Assembly (NCBI GenBank): GCA_950022295.1
Contig: OX465595.1
Location: 223,413,770 to 223,477,769 of the forward strand
Direction: 5' to 3'
Source of the DNA: Bromus sterilis
Lineage: Eukaryota > Streptophyta > Magnoliopsida > Poales > Poaceae
DNA length: 64,000 bases
Shown here in pieces: positions 33,839 to 42,630 of this stretch. Made by a program: the position numbers and the translations under genes. The notes under the pieces were generated by a model, which saw nothing but the letters and a program-made list of their open reading frames with translations, ran no database searches and was not told the DNA's origin. Each line of letters begins with the position of its first letter. The first letter of the stretch is position 1.

Positions 33839-34456
33839 ATGGTTCCCAGGCGAGGTGTTGACCGTGGCCGTGTTTGTCGTGGCCGTGGTGGCCGTACACA
33901 ACGCTCATGCCGCGGTGGTCTCTATGGTACGGCGCCGATGCCTTCCTCCTCTCCCTTGGAGGAGGGATTCTGGCGCTATGATTTTCTTTTACGCGTTCGT
34001 GGCCCGAGTGCCAATCGCGTTCTTCTTCCCTCTGCTTTTTCCGCCATTGTCTCTGAACGTGGCTTAGATGGCTTGCTTCTTCATCTTCAAGGGAGCTATC
34101 GATCTCCTTCTTATGTTGACTTGGAGGTTGATAGCTCCCGCTTGATTTTTCTTGGCTCTGGTTGGAGTTTGTTTGCTCGGCGGTTGAATTTGCGAGATGG
34201 CGATATACTCAGTTGTCGTTTTGACGGCGAAAGCACTGTCATTGTCCATGCGTTCGACCCGAGCGGCAACAACATGGATCCGCACTGGCAGGAGTCGAGC
34301 AGCGACAGCTCCACAAGGTCGAGGAGTCCCACGCCTGCATCTTCTACGGCTTCGTCTTCTGGCGACTCCTCAGGTGGTGATGCCGTCTCCATCAGCTCCG
34401 AAGAGGACATCGACGTCAAGCCGTCGGTCAAGCGGGCGCGCCAAGCGACCTTGTAG
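33839..34456 (+). CDS. B3-type DNA-binding domain protein, antisense inside the Tat retrotransposon
   Basis: An intact ORF of 205 residues from ATG 33839; an open frame continues 30 bp upstream without another ATG. Residues 4-27 are an RG/RGG-rich basic segment. Residues about 46-144 fit a plant B3 (REM-like) domain: YDFLLRV, then RVLLPSAF, then FLGSGWSLFARRLNLRDGD, then ILSCRFDGESTVIVHAFDPSG. The GW-F-L-GD signature and terminal FD-SG are typical. Residues 152-190 are Ser-rich and acidic, and the end (KPSVKRAR) could be a nuclear signal. It lies between integrase and 3' LTR on the opposite strand to pol, with its own TATA box before it and AATAAA after it. Extra antisense ORFs are known in Tat elements such as maize Grande; a B3-like one is the notable point. 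Expression and DNA binding are unproven. Confidence 0.75.
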   Translation: MVPRRGVDRGRVCRGRGGRTQRSCRGGLYGTAPMPSSSPLEEGFWRYDFLLRVRGPSANRVLLPSAFSAIVSERGLDGLLLHLQGSYRSPSYVDLEVDSSRLIFLGSGWSLFARRLNLRDGDILSCRFDGESTVIVHAFDPSGNNMDPHWQESSSDSSTRSRSPTPASSTASSSGDSSGGDAVSISSEEDIDVKPSVKRARQATL

Positions 34457-34797
34457 AACTGGAGGCGGCCTCATCTTCGCCGGCAACTCGGAGAAGAAGA
34501 TGTGCAGCCGGAGAAGAAGGCGTGCAGCTGCAGCTGGAGAAGAAGCTGGTAGAGCATCGACAAATAAGTTGTGCTTCACCCTTTTGTTATGTCATTGACA
34601 TCCTCTGCTAGCTTCCTTTTTTCCTTTGCTTGTGGTGATGCCCTTGTATCCGAGTCGATTACCCCTCATGGGCACACATGTAGAAGTCTTAATTCCTTGG
34701 GTAATTCCCTCTTGTAACAGGAGCCGCCTTCTATCCAAATGTAGTTGAGTCCTTGTATAACTTTATGGTTGAGCTCAAGCTGTGGTTGAGATTTTGC

Positions 34798-34803
34798 AAT
34801 AAA
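34798..34803 (+). terminator. poly(A) signal of the B3-like gene
   Basis: AATAAA about 340 bp after the stop codon, on the same strand and just before the 29-bp repeat array. Confidence 0.45.
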
Positions 34804-34828
34804 CTGTGTTTTCGACTCCTGTGACGCA

Positions 34829-35000
34829 CTGTCTTCGGCTCCTTCTGAAGGCGCAAAATGTCTTCGATTCCATCTGATAGCGCGAAATGTCTTCGACTCC
34901 AGCTGATAGCGTGAAATGTCTTCGACTCCAGCTGATAGCGTGAAATGTCTTCGATTCCATCTGATAGCGTGAAATGTCTTCGATTACATCTGATGATGTA
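34829..35000. repeat. 29-bp tandem repeat array in the Tat element
   Basis: Units starting TGTCTTCGAYTCC begin at 34859, 34888, 34917, 34946 and 34975, exactly 29 bp apart. A more diverged unit lies at 34829. About six copies. Confidence 0.85.
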
Positions 35001-35221
35001 CCGACTTTAACTTTATAGTGTGTTCTATCGGGTGCGCGACAGCGCTCCCGATGGGAGTAGCCCCCGAGGCTACGTTTGAGTTGTAGAGTCAAACGTAGGC
35101 TTAAAACTTTGTGTATTTCCTCGCGGTTCAATTCTGGAGTAGTCCCCGAGTTTTGGTTGTTTGTCGTCCGGGTGAAGATTTGAAGATTGCAAACTTGGTG
35201 TTTTTGAACTGGACCGTAGCA

Positions 35222-35470
35222 TGTCTCGGGGAATGCTTATGCCTGAGCCCCCGAGTTTTTAAGGTGAGCTCGCGTAGGTGGTGATAGTGTCTCTCGGGGG
35301 GATTTTATGCTTAAGCCCCCGAGTGCTTTGGTGAAGATCGCTTAAGTGGCGATAGCGTCTCTCGGGGGGATTTTATGCTTAAGCCCCCGAGTGCTTTGGT
35401 TAAGATCGCGTAGGCGATAGCGTCTCTCGGGGGGATTTTATGCTTAAGCCCCCGAGTGCTTTGGTTAAGT
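35222..35470. repeat. 65-68-bp tandem repeats with polypurine-like hairpins
   Basis: Units begin at 35283, 35351 and 35416, with a diverged one near 35222. Each contains CTCGGGGG, about 16 bases, then CCCCCGAG, an inverted repeat that can fold. On the coding strand each unit reads CACTCGGGGGCTTAAGC, a near copy of the polypurine tract beside the 3' LTR. Confidence 0.85.
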
Positions 35471-35962
35471 TTATGTACCTTCTCTTGTATCAGCCGTAGG
35501 ACTAGGTCACCTTTGTTGAAGGTTCTAGTGCGCAAGCGACTGCTTCGGTAGGTGCGTAGCTTGTCCTGGTACCCCTCTGATTTTGCCAGGGATGTATCTC
35601 TTGCTTCGTCGGCTGTATCTTTGTCATCTTGTAATGCTTCTTCTGCTTCTTCTTCTTCATACCCGGTGACCCGAGGTGCTCCGAACTTGAGGTCGTGTGG
35701 TAGTACTGCCTCCGCCCCGTACATCATGAAGAAGGGTGTGTACTGGGTCGCGGTGTTTGGTGTAGTTCGTAGGCTCCATAGTACCGCGGGGAGTTCTTCT
35801 ACCCAGTTGCCGGCGGCTTGCTCGAGTGGTGCGAGGAGCCGCTTCTTGAGTCCCCCGCATACAAGGCCGTTTGCTTTTTCCACTTGGCCGTTGGACTGCG
35901 GGTGCGCGACTGATGCATAATTGATTTTGATGCCCAGTTCTTCGCAAAAGTTCTGGATTCTG
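35311..35962 (-). pseudogene. Tat integrase C-terminal region
   Basis: Continues the integrase after a one-base frame change near 35960. It reads CEELGIKINYASVAHPQ, then NGQVEKANGL (catalytic Glu region), WVEELPAVLWSLRTTPN and MYGAEAVLP, the end of the integrase core. A Lys/Arg-rich C-terminal domain (RTFNKGDLVLR) follows. The last codons overlap the tandem repeat region and are not family-like. It inserts element cDNA into the genome in intact relatives; it is out of frame here. Confidence 0.8.
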
Positions 35963-38113
35963 CGTCTGTGAAGTTCGTGCCGTTGTCTGTGATGATGTTG
36001 TGTGGCACTCCGAACCCGAAGATGATCGATTTGATGAAGTTGACAGCCGTGAGGGCTGTGGAGCTAGTGATGGGCACTGCTTCGATCCATTTAGTGAACT
36101 TGTTGATTGCGACGAGTAGGTGTGTCCTTCCGCCCTTTGATGATTTCTTGAGTGGGCCCACCATGTTGAGTCGCCAGGTGGCGAACGACCAGGATAGTGG
36201 TATGGTTTTGAGCTCTGAGGCGGGAGCATGTGGCCTGTTGGCGAATTTCTGGCAGGCGACACAACGTCGCACGATTTCCTCTGCGTTTTTCATGGCTGTG
36301 GGCCAATAGAACCTGGCTCGGAATGCTTTGGACACGAGTACTCGACTGCTCGCATGGTGCCCGCAGGTGCCTTTGTGGATTTCGAGCAGTAGGGCTTTGC
36401 CGTCCTCTTCGTCGATGCACCTTTGGAGTATCTGGGTGATGCTGCACTTGTATAGCTGTTTGTTGATCACCGTGAACGCCTTGGATCGTCGGCTGATGCG
36501 TCGTGCTTCGGCCACGTCTTGCGGTAGCATACCTTCGGTTAGGAATCGGAGGAACGGTTTTGCTAAGACAGGTCCTTCGAGCTCTGTCGGAGCTGTGCTG
36601 TCGGGTGTGCTGGTGCTTGTGCCTTCTGATGGGCTTGTTTCTGCCACCTGCGCCAGGTCTGTTGCGTCCTCGCCGTCCACGACTGCCTCAGGTGCTGCTG
36701 CGTGTACATTGATGGATCTCTGGCTGATGCTTTCGAGAAAAACGCCGGGTGGTACTGGTCCTCGGGTCGAACCAATGTTCGCGAGTTCGTCATCTTCTGT
36801 GTTGTTGGCCCTGGTGATGGAGTTGAGCTCGCAACCGTCGAAACTTCCTTCATGTGCGTTGTAGAACTTCTGGTAGGCCGCCATGTTGTCGGCTATTGTG
36901 TCGCAGTTTCTCATCGTCTGCTGGACGATGAGGTTGGAGTCTCCGTAGATTATGAGGCGAGTGGCTCCGCACGTTTTGGCCATGCGCATGCCATGGAGGA
37001 GTGCCTCGTATTCTGCTTCGTTGTTGGAGGCGTGACTAAAGTCGATCTGGAGGACATATTTTAGCTTTGTTCCTTTGGGGGAGATGAGCACAACTCCTGC
37101 CCCGGCTCCTTGTTGTCTCTTGGACCCGTCGAAGAACATTGACCATGAACTTGATAGGTCAGGGGGGCCTGGTGTCTGAACCTCCGTCCACTCGACCAGG
37201 AAATCTGGGAGTACTTGGGCTTTGATGGATGTTGGGTGCTTGAACTGCAGGTCCCGTGGGCTGAGCTCAATTTTCCACTCGGCGACTCGTCCAGTCGCTC
37301 CAGGATTGTTGAGTATGCCAGAGAGTGGTGCGCTGCTCACGATTGTGATAGGGTGCTCATCTAAGTAGTGGGACACCTTTCTTGAGGTCATGATGACGGC
37401 CAGTAGTAGCTTCTGATAATGCGGGTACCGCTGCTGGGATTTGGTCAGGAGCATGCTCAGGTAGTAGATTGGTCTCTGGATGCTCTGGACCTTGCCTTCT
37501 TCTGTGCGTTCAACAACAAGCGCTGTGCTTACTACACTGTTGCGTGTTGCCACGTAGAGGTATAGCTTCTCTCGTTCCTTGGGTACCGCCAGGATTGGTG
37601 GGGTCGAGAGTGTATTTTTCAGGTCCGTGAATGCTTGGCGGGCTTCCTCCGTCCACTCGAATTTCTCTCCTTTCCTGAGCAGCTGATAGAAAGGCAGCGT
37701 GCGTTCTCCCAGCCTGCTGATGAAGCGTCTTAGGGCTGCGAGTTTTCCAGTGAGTTGCTGTACTCCTTTTACGTCGGTTGGTTCTTGCATTCGGGCGATG
37801 GCTTGGACTTTCTCAGGGTTTGCCTCGATTCCTCGGGAAGAGACCATATAGCCGAGCAGCTTCCCCGCCGGTACGCCGAATGTGCACTTCTTTGGGTTGA
37901 GTTTGATTATGTATTTTTTGAGCACTGCGAAGGTTTCGCGCAGGTCGTCGAGTAGTGTGGCTGCTTTGTAGGTCTTGACGACAATGTCATCCACATAGAC
38001 TTGCACATTTCTTCCGATTTGCTCTTTCAAGCAGGCCTGCATCATTCGCTGGTATGTGGCGCCTGCGTTCTTGAGTCCGAAGGGCATGGTCCTGTAGCAG
38101 AATACGCCATAGG
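35963..38113 (-). pseudogene. Tat pol: RT second half, RNase H, second RNase H, integrase start
   Basis: From MPFGLKNAGATYQRMM the frame gives the RT catalytic YVDDIVVK, RT thumb, RNase H (SVVSTALVVER, YYLSMLLT, RYPHYQKLLLA), and a second, host-type RNase H (MFFDGSKRQQGAGAG, NNEAEYEALLHGM, IYGDSNLIVQQ). The integrase zinc-binding region follows (GHHASSRVL, CVACQKFA), then the start of the integrase core (TDNGTNFT). A duplicated RNase H marks the Tat group. In the core, WRLNMVGP has Asn where the catalytic Asp is expected. A one-base deletion near 38114 separates it from the upstream frame. Confidence 0.9.
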
Positions 38114-39883
38114 GTTGATGAACGATGTGTGCTCTTCGTCTTCTTCCTTCATCATGATCAGGTTGTATCCTGAGTAGGCATCAAGAAAGGAAAGTAGATC
38201 GCACCCTGCTGTCGACTCGATTATCTGATCGATTCTAGGCAGGGGGAAGTGGTCCTTCGGGCAATGCTTGTTGACTGGTCTGTAGTCGACACACATGCGC
38301 AACACGTGCGTGTCTTTCTTGGGCACCAGCACTGGGTTGGCTATCCAGGTGGCTTTCTTCGTTTCACGGATGAACTGGGCGTCGAGTAACCGGTTGACTT
38401 CCTCTCCGATTGCTCTGCGCTTGGGCTCCGAGAATCGTCTCAGAGCTTGCTTCACCGGCTTCGTGTTTTGCTTGATGCGTAGGGCGTGCTCCGCGAATTC
38501 GCGTGGTATTTCAGGCATGTCGGCTGGGCACCAGGCGAATATTTCCCACTCATCTCGAAGGAAAGCGACGAGAGCCGTCGCCTGCTCCTCTGGTAGGAGG
38601 GCGTACACGCGGACTGTTTTGTCCGGGTCCGTCGGGTGCACTTGGTGAGTGACTATGTCGCTGTCGATGCTGAAGTCACGTCCGTACTCCTTGGATTCGC
38701 TTCGGCTCACCAATGGGAAGGTACTCTTGTCCGTCACCATGGCTATTTCTCTGAGTTCTTGTTCGGCTCCGAATGTGTCGGAGATTTTGTGAAAGTCACG
38801 GTCACATTGATCTGATTTGATGAAGCTTCCGTTGATCGTGAGGACTCCCGTTGATCCTGGCATCTTGAGCTTGAGGTAGGCGTAATGTGGAACCGCCATG
38901 AACTGCGCGAATGCTGGCCGTCCCAATATGGCGTGATACTGCGATTGCCAGTCGAGTAATTCGAACTCGAGGACGTGCTTTGAGAAGTTGCGTCGGTTGC
39001 CGAAGACGACTTTGAGTTCGACGACTCCGAGGGATGTGGCTGCTTCTCCTAGGACTACCCCGTGTAACACGATGCTCGATTTCTTCCATACTGATCGTGG
39101 GATCAACATCTTTTGCAGGGTGCTGGCGAAGATGATATTCATGCTGCTGCCTCCATCCACGAAGGCCCTATCCATGTCGTACCCTCCGATTTGTGCATCG
39201 AGCACCAGGGGCGCGTGCCCCGGTCTTGGGACTGCAGGTGGATGGTCGTCCTGTGAGAACGTGATGCTTGTCTCCGCATCATGTAGCTGGTAGACTTCGA
39301 CTATATTTATGCTCTTGGCTGCTCTAGCTTGCAGGGTGTAGGCGTCGCGTTGTGCTTGCGGCACCCTTCCCTCTCGGATCATGAGCACCTGTCCTTGCAG
39401 CGGGCTGTGACGTCCTTCCGGGCTTGGGGGCGGCGATTGTTCGGGTCGCCGATTGCGCCTGTCTTCTTTCTGCTTCTCCTTCTTGAGGTTGTCGGCTAGC
39501 TCATTGAACATGCGGCAGTCTCTCAAAGTGTGACCTGACCTGACGCGTCCCCAGTCATCCTCGAAGCTGTGGATTGTGCAGGGTCCTGCTAGCTGCTCTC
39601 TAACCGTGAGTTTGCTAGATCCGGCGTGCCTCTTCCTTCTTGAGATTCTGAAGATTTGCTCGTGATCCTCCGGGTGTTCGTGGAAGCGAGGGTCGGTTTC
39701 GATTCCTCGACTCATATCTTGGTTCTTGATGAGGTTGGCGAATTCATCTGGCCTTCGATCTGGGTCATAGTACTCGCCCACCGGTGTCTCGGAGTCGCTG
39801 TCCTGGCTGGCGGCAGGTGCTCGTGTGACGGCGTGTCGTCGAGTGGCCGTCGGTTGCGCGGCGGCGTGACGTGGCTCGTTCAT
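38042..39883 (-). pseudogene. Tat gag remnant, protease and RT first half
   Basis: A 613-codon frame starts at a real ATG (39883). Residues 1-135 are a gag tail with a degenerate knuckle (HTLRDCRMF). There is no capsid-type Retrotrans_gag domain before it. Protease spans about 226-350, with FVDGGSSMNI as active site and ILGRPAFAQF near its end. RT begins about 480 (VLVPKKDTHVLRMCVDYR, CPKDHFPLPRIDQ, SFLDAYSGYN). The frame is lost just after SFINP by a one-base deletion near 38114, so the last about 20 residues are out of frame. The polyprotein would mature to the enzymes of retrotransposition. Confidence 0.88.
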
Positions 39884-40125
39884 TGGAGCCTCTCCATAGA
39901 TCTCCCGTGCGCGCCTTTTGGGTCGTCGATTACTTCTTCCTTGGCAATGGTTCTGCTGGTCGCTGGTTTCGATTTCGTAGTCATCGTCTTGATGTGCGGC
40001 GGGTGCCTGGGCGGTGGTGGGTGTCGAAAGATTTGCGAGTCCTCCGCTGCGCGTCGCGGTTCGTCGAGTGGAATTCCTTCGTAGAGGCCTCTTGCCGTTC
40101 TTCTGGGTCGTCGATTCCTTCGGCG
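39858..40125 (-). repeat. imperfect duplication in the Tat leader
   Basis: A stretch of about 75 bp ending TGGGTCGTCGATT occurs at 39858-39930 and again at 40045-40118, about 185 bp apart, both just upstream of the remaining gag ATG. It may trace the rearrangement that removed the capsid region. Confidence 0.5.
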
Positions 40126-40314
40126 CTGATGCTGCACTTGGCCGTTACCGTAGTGTCGGTACTGGCACAGCTGTAGCCCGAGCGATCTTGATGGGGTGGC
40201 AGAGATGTTCTCCGTGATCTTGAATCCTTCGAGTGGGCTAGATCTGGTCCTTGCCCTTGAGTTGTGGCTTGCTGAAGATGGGACCGCCGAGATCGTGATC
40301 CCAACCTGTGTAGT

Positions 40315-40333
40315 TCCCACGGATGGTGCCAAT
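40315..40333 (-). promoter_or_regulatory. Tat primer-binding site
   Basis: Directly inside the 5' LTR the minus strand reads TTGGCACCATCCGTGGGAA, close to the TGGCGCCGTCTGTGGG-type site used by Tat elements. The matching tRNA is not assigned here. Confidence 0.7.
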
Positions 40334-40780
40334 TGACGGGGATCAACCCCGGCAAATCCCATGGTCAGGGACCCTGGGTTAGTCATGAGAGGCACAGGTT
40401 GGACGATAGCTCGTCGGCAAACAGGAGGACACGTTCCTGCTCGATATTATTGATGAGGGAGATGTGATTACAGTGGATGCCAAGGCTGGAGCGCTCAAGT
40501 CTAGGGTTACAGATGATATTGGATGCCTTTTGGCGTCGTCTCTCCTAGCCCTTATATACTGGGCTAGGTCTCAGGGAGTTCATCTACGTTTACAGGTAAG
40601 CTTTCGTAACCCTAGCTTGCTCCGTAGAACAGGTCTTCGCACCTTCCTTGTGAGTCGCAGACTCCTGTGTCGGTGCCAACTAGCGGGCCAAGCGGGTCCA
40701 GGCGGGTCTTCATGGGCCTTCTATCTTCAGGGACACCGGGTAGGCTTATCTCTAGGAGTCGTGGGGTCACCCCCTCGTCA
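40334..40780 (-). mobile_element. Tat element 5' LTR
   Basis: Near-identical partner of 32134-32581. The plus strand starts TGACGGGGATC and ends CCCCCTCGTCA. Confidence 0.9.
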
Positions 40781-40785
40781 GCAGC

Positions 40786-42630
40786 CAATGGAACGAAAAA
40801 CCCCGTTTAATAATTAAACGGGTTATTTTTATAGCGCGCCGGAAAGTTTTCTCGGAACGGTTCCAGCGCGAGGTGAACGCCGCTGGCTCGACGCGCTGAT
40901 CGCGCAGTTCGAAGTTTTACCCGAATCGGAGGTCCTGCGGACCCCCGGCGGTCAGAAACGTAAACACCGCGCGCGCGAGAGAAAAACCGGGGATATTTTT
41001 GCAAACTGCCAGCCACCTGGGCTATATAAAGACCACTACATTCTCACCTCTTTTTAGGGTTTCCCTAGCCACAAAATTGCAGCCACCCCCTCAAACATAG
41101 CTCCAATTTTCGCAATTATCCCATTTTTGCCAAAAATCTAGCCTCCCTGCGATCTGGACCGTTGGATCGGCCGATCCAACGGCCCAGGGAGCTCCCCAGC
41201 CTCCTCTCTCCTCCCGTGGACGCAGCCGCCCATGGCCTCACCGCCTCCGGCCGCCGCCGGCCAGCCGGGCCACTGGAGCCGCTGCCCTCCTCTCCTCCTC
41301 CCGCTGCGAACCCCCTCTCCTCTCCTTCCCTCACCCGCTAGCCTCTCCTCCCCTCGCAGGTCGTCTCCACCGCCGCGAGCCATGGCCGCCGTGTGGGAGC
41401 TCGTCGGCCAGCACGCCTGCGACCGCCGCCACGCGCCGGATCCGGCGGGATCCGCGCCGCCACGCCAAGATCCGCTCGCCCCCGACCGGCCTCGCGCCAC
41501 CCCGTCCTCCTCTCGCCGTGAGCCGCACCACGCTGCCCGTCACCGGCAGGCCGGCACCGCAGCCGCAACCATGTCCCGATCCGATCGGGATCGAGATGGA
41601 GCGCCTCCAGCCAGCCAGGTGGGCCGGCCCAAGCCAGCCGCCAGGCCGAGCTCCTCTGCCGCCTTGGGCCAAGGCCCACTAGGGTGAGAGCCTAGGCCGC
41701 CTTTTTTTCTTTTGTTTATTTTTTTCTTATTTCTGCTAAGTCCTGTAAATTGTGCTGCTGATCCCGTTTTGCAAATCGATTTCCCGTTGACTCGTAGCTC
41801 CGAATGAAGTGTTTCTTTTTTTCTTTGGTTGTGCTATGTGTGCTCTAGAGTTCATCTTTAGGAAGTTATTTATTTTGAGGCCATCTTGAATATGTAATTG
41901 TGTGTGGAACAGGGCACCAGATCGTTAAGTTGCTAATCTGTTGTTAACTACTGCTGCTGTTATTTTGTTCAAACTTTGGGTGAGGCTTGTGTCAAATCCA
42001 TGAGGCCTATTGCATTGATTCTTTTTCCTATGTGTTAAGAATCATGTGTACTTCATTCCCATGCTTTAACTTGTCATGTTTGGGTGCTTTAGCTATATTA
42101 AATCTTGCTCCAAAGTGGTGACCCTGATGTTAATGTGCTGCTGTGCTGAAAACTGTTAATTTGTTGCAACTCCGGGTGACGGTTGCGTCGCAACCATTTA
42201 TCGGAATTGAGTGATTCCAATTGCATATTGTTAAGCATCATGTCTACTTCCATTATATGTATTGCATTGTCATGATATGCTTGCTGGTCATATAGTTATT
42301 GAGCTCCAAAGTTGCTATGCCACTTTTTTTGACAGCCATGTTGTTTGCTTAATATCTTTTGATCTATGATGTCTATGACCTTGATTCTTGTTTGTATATG
42401 ATAACCATCATGTCTACTTCATGTCCATATATTGCTATGTCATGTTACTGCACTTTTGCATATAGCTTTGCTCCTGTTTATACAGCATAAAAATAACAGT
42501 TTATGCCCTGTTTTCTTGATTTTCACTAAGTCCTAGACCAGTAATGTTTTATTGCATTTTGCATGAGCTATAATTAGTTGTTCATGATGCCTATTTGCAT
42601 GATTCCTTTTTCCATGCCTTCCTTGTCATG
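40786..42630 (+). mobile_element. Element H 5' LTR, segment 2
   Basis: Matches 56912 to about 58800. It holds a 21-bp perfect palindrome at 40802-40822, a promoter-like GGGCTATATAAAGACC near 41020, and a GC-rich block (41150-41690) full of chance ORFs. Relative to the 3' LTR it lacks about 38 bp near 42336 (present near 58472-58510). It ends at the TCATG target of the chromovirus. Confidence 0.88.

Larger units (their letters stand above)
32134..40780 (-). mobile_element. Tat-lineage Ty3/gypsy element nested in H
   Basis: Flanked by perfect GCAGC duplications (32129-32133 and 40781-40785). LTRs are 448 and 447 bp with about a dozen differences by eye, so it is a fairly recent insertion. The coding direction is minus: 5' LTR 40334-40780, primer site, protease, RT, RNase H, a second RNase H and integrase from 39883 to about 35311, then a repeat-rich region, an antisense B3-like gene, and the 3' LTR at 32134-32581. 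The dual RNase H and the ACTCGGGGGCTAC polypurine tract place it in the Tat group. Gag is missing. Confidence 0.92.

Noticed and set aside
35552..37064. Plus-strand ORFs of 100-178 codons opposite Tat pol
   Set aside because: Antisense shadows of RT, RNase H and integrase. Unlike the B3-like ORF they have no domain, promoter or poly(A) signal.
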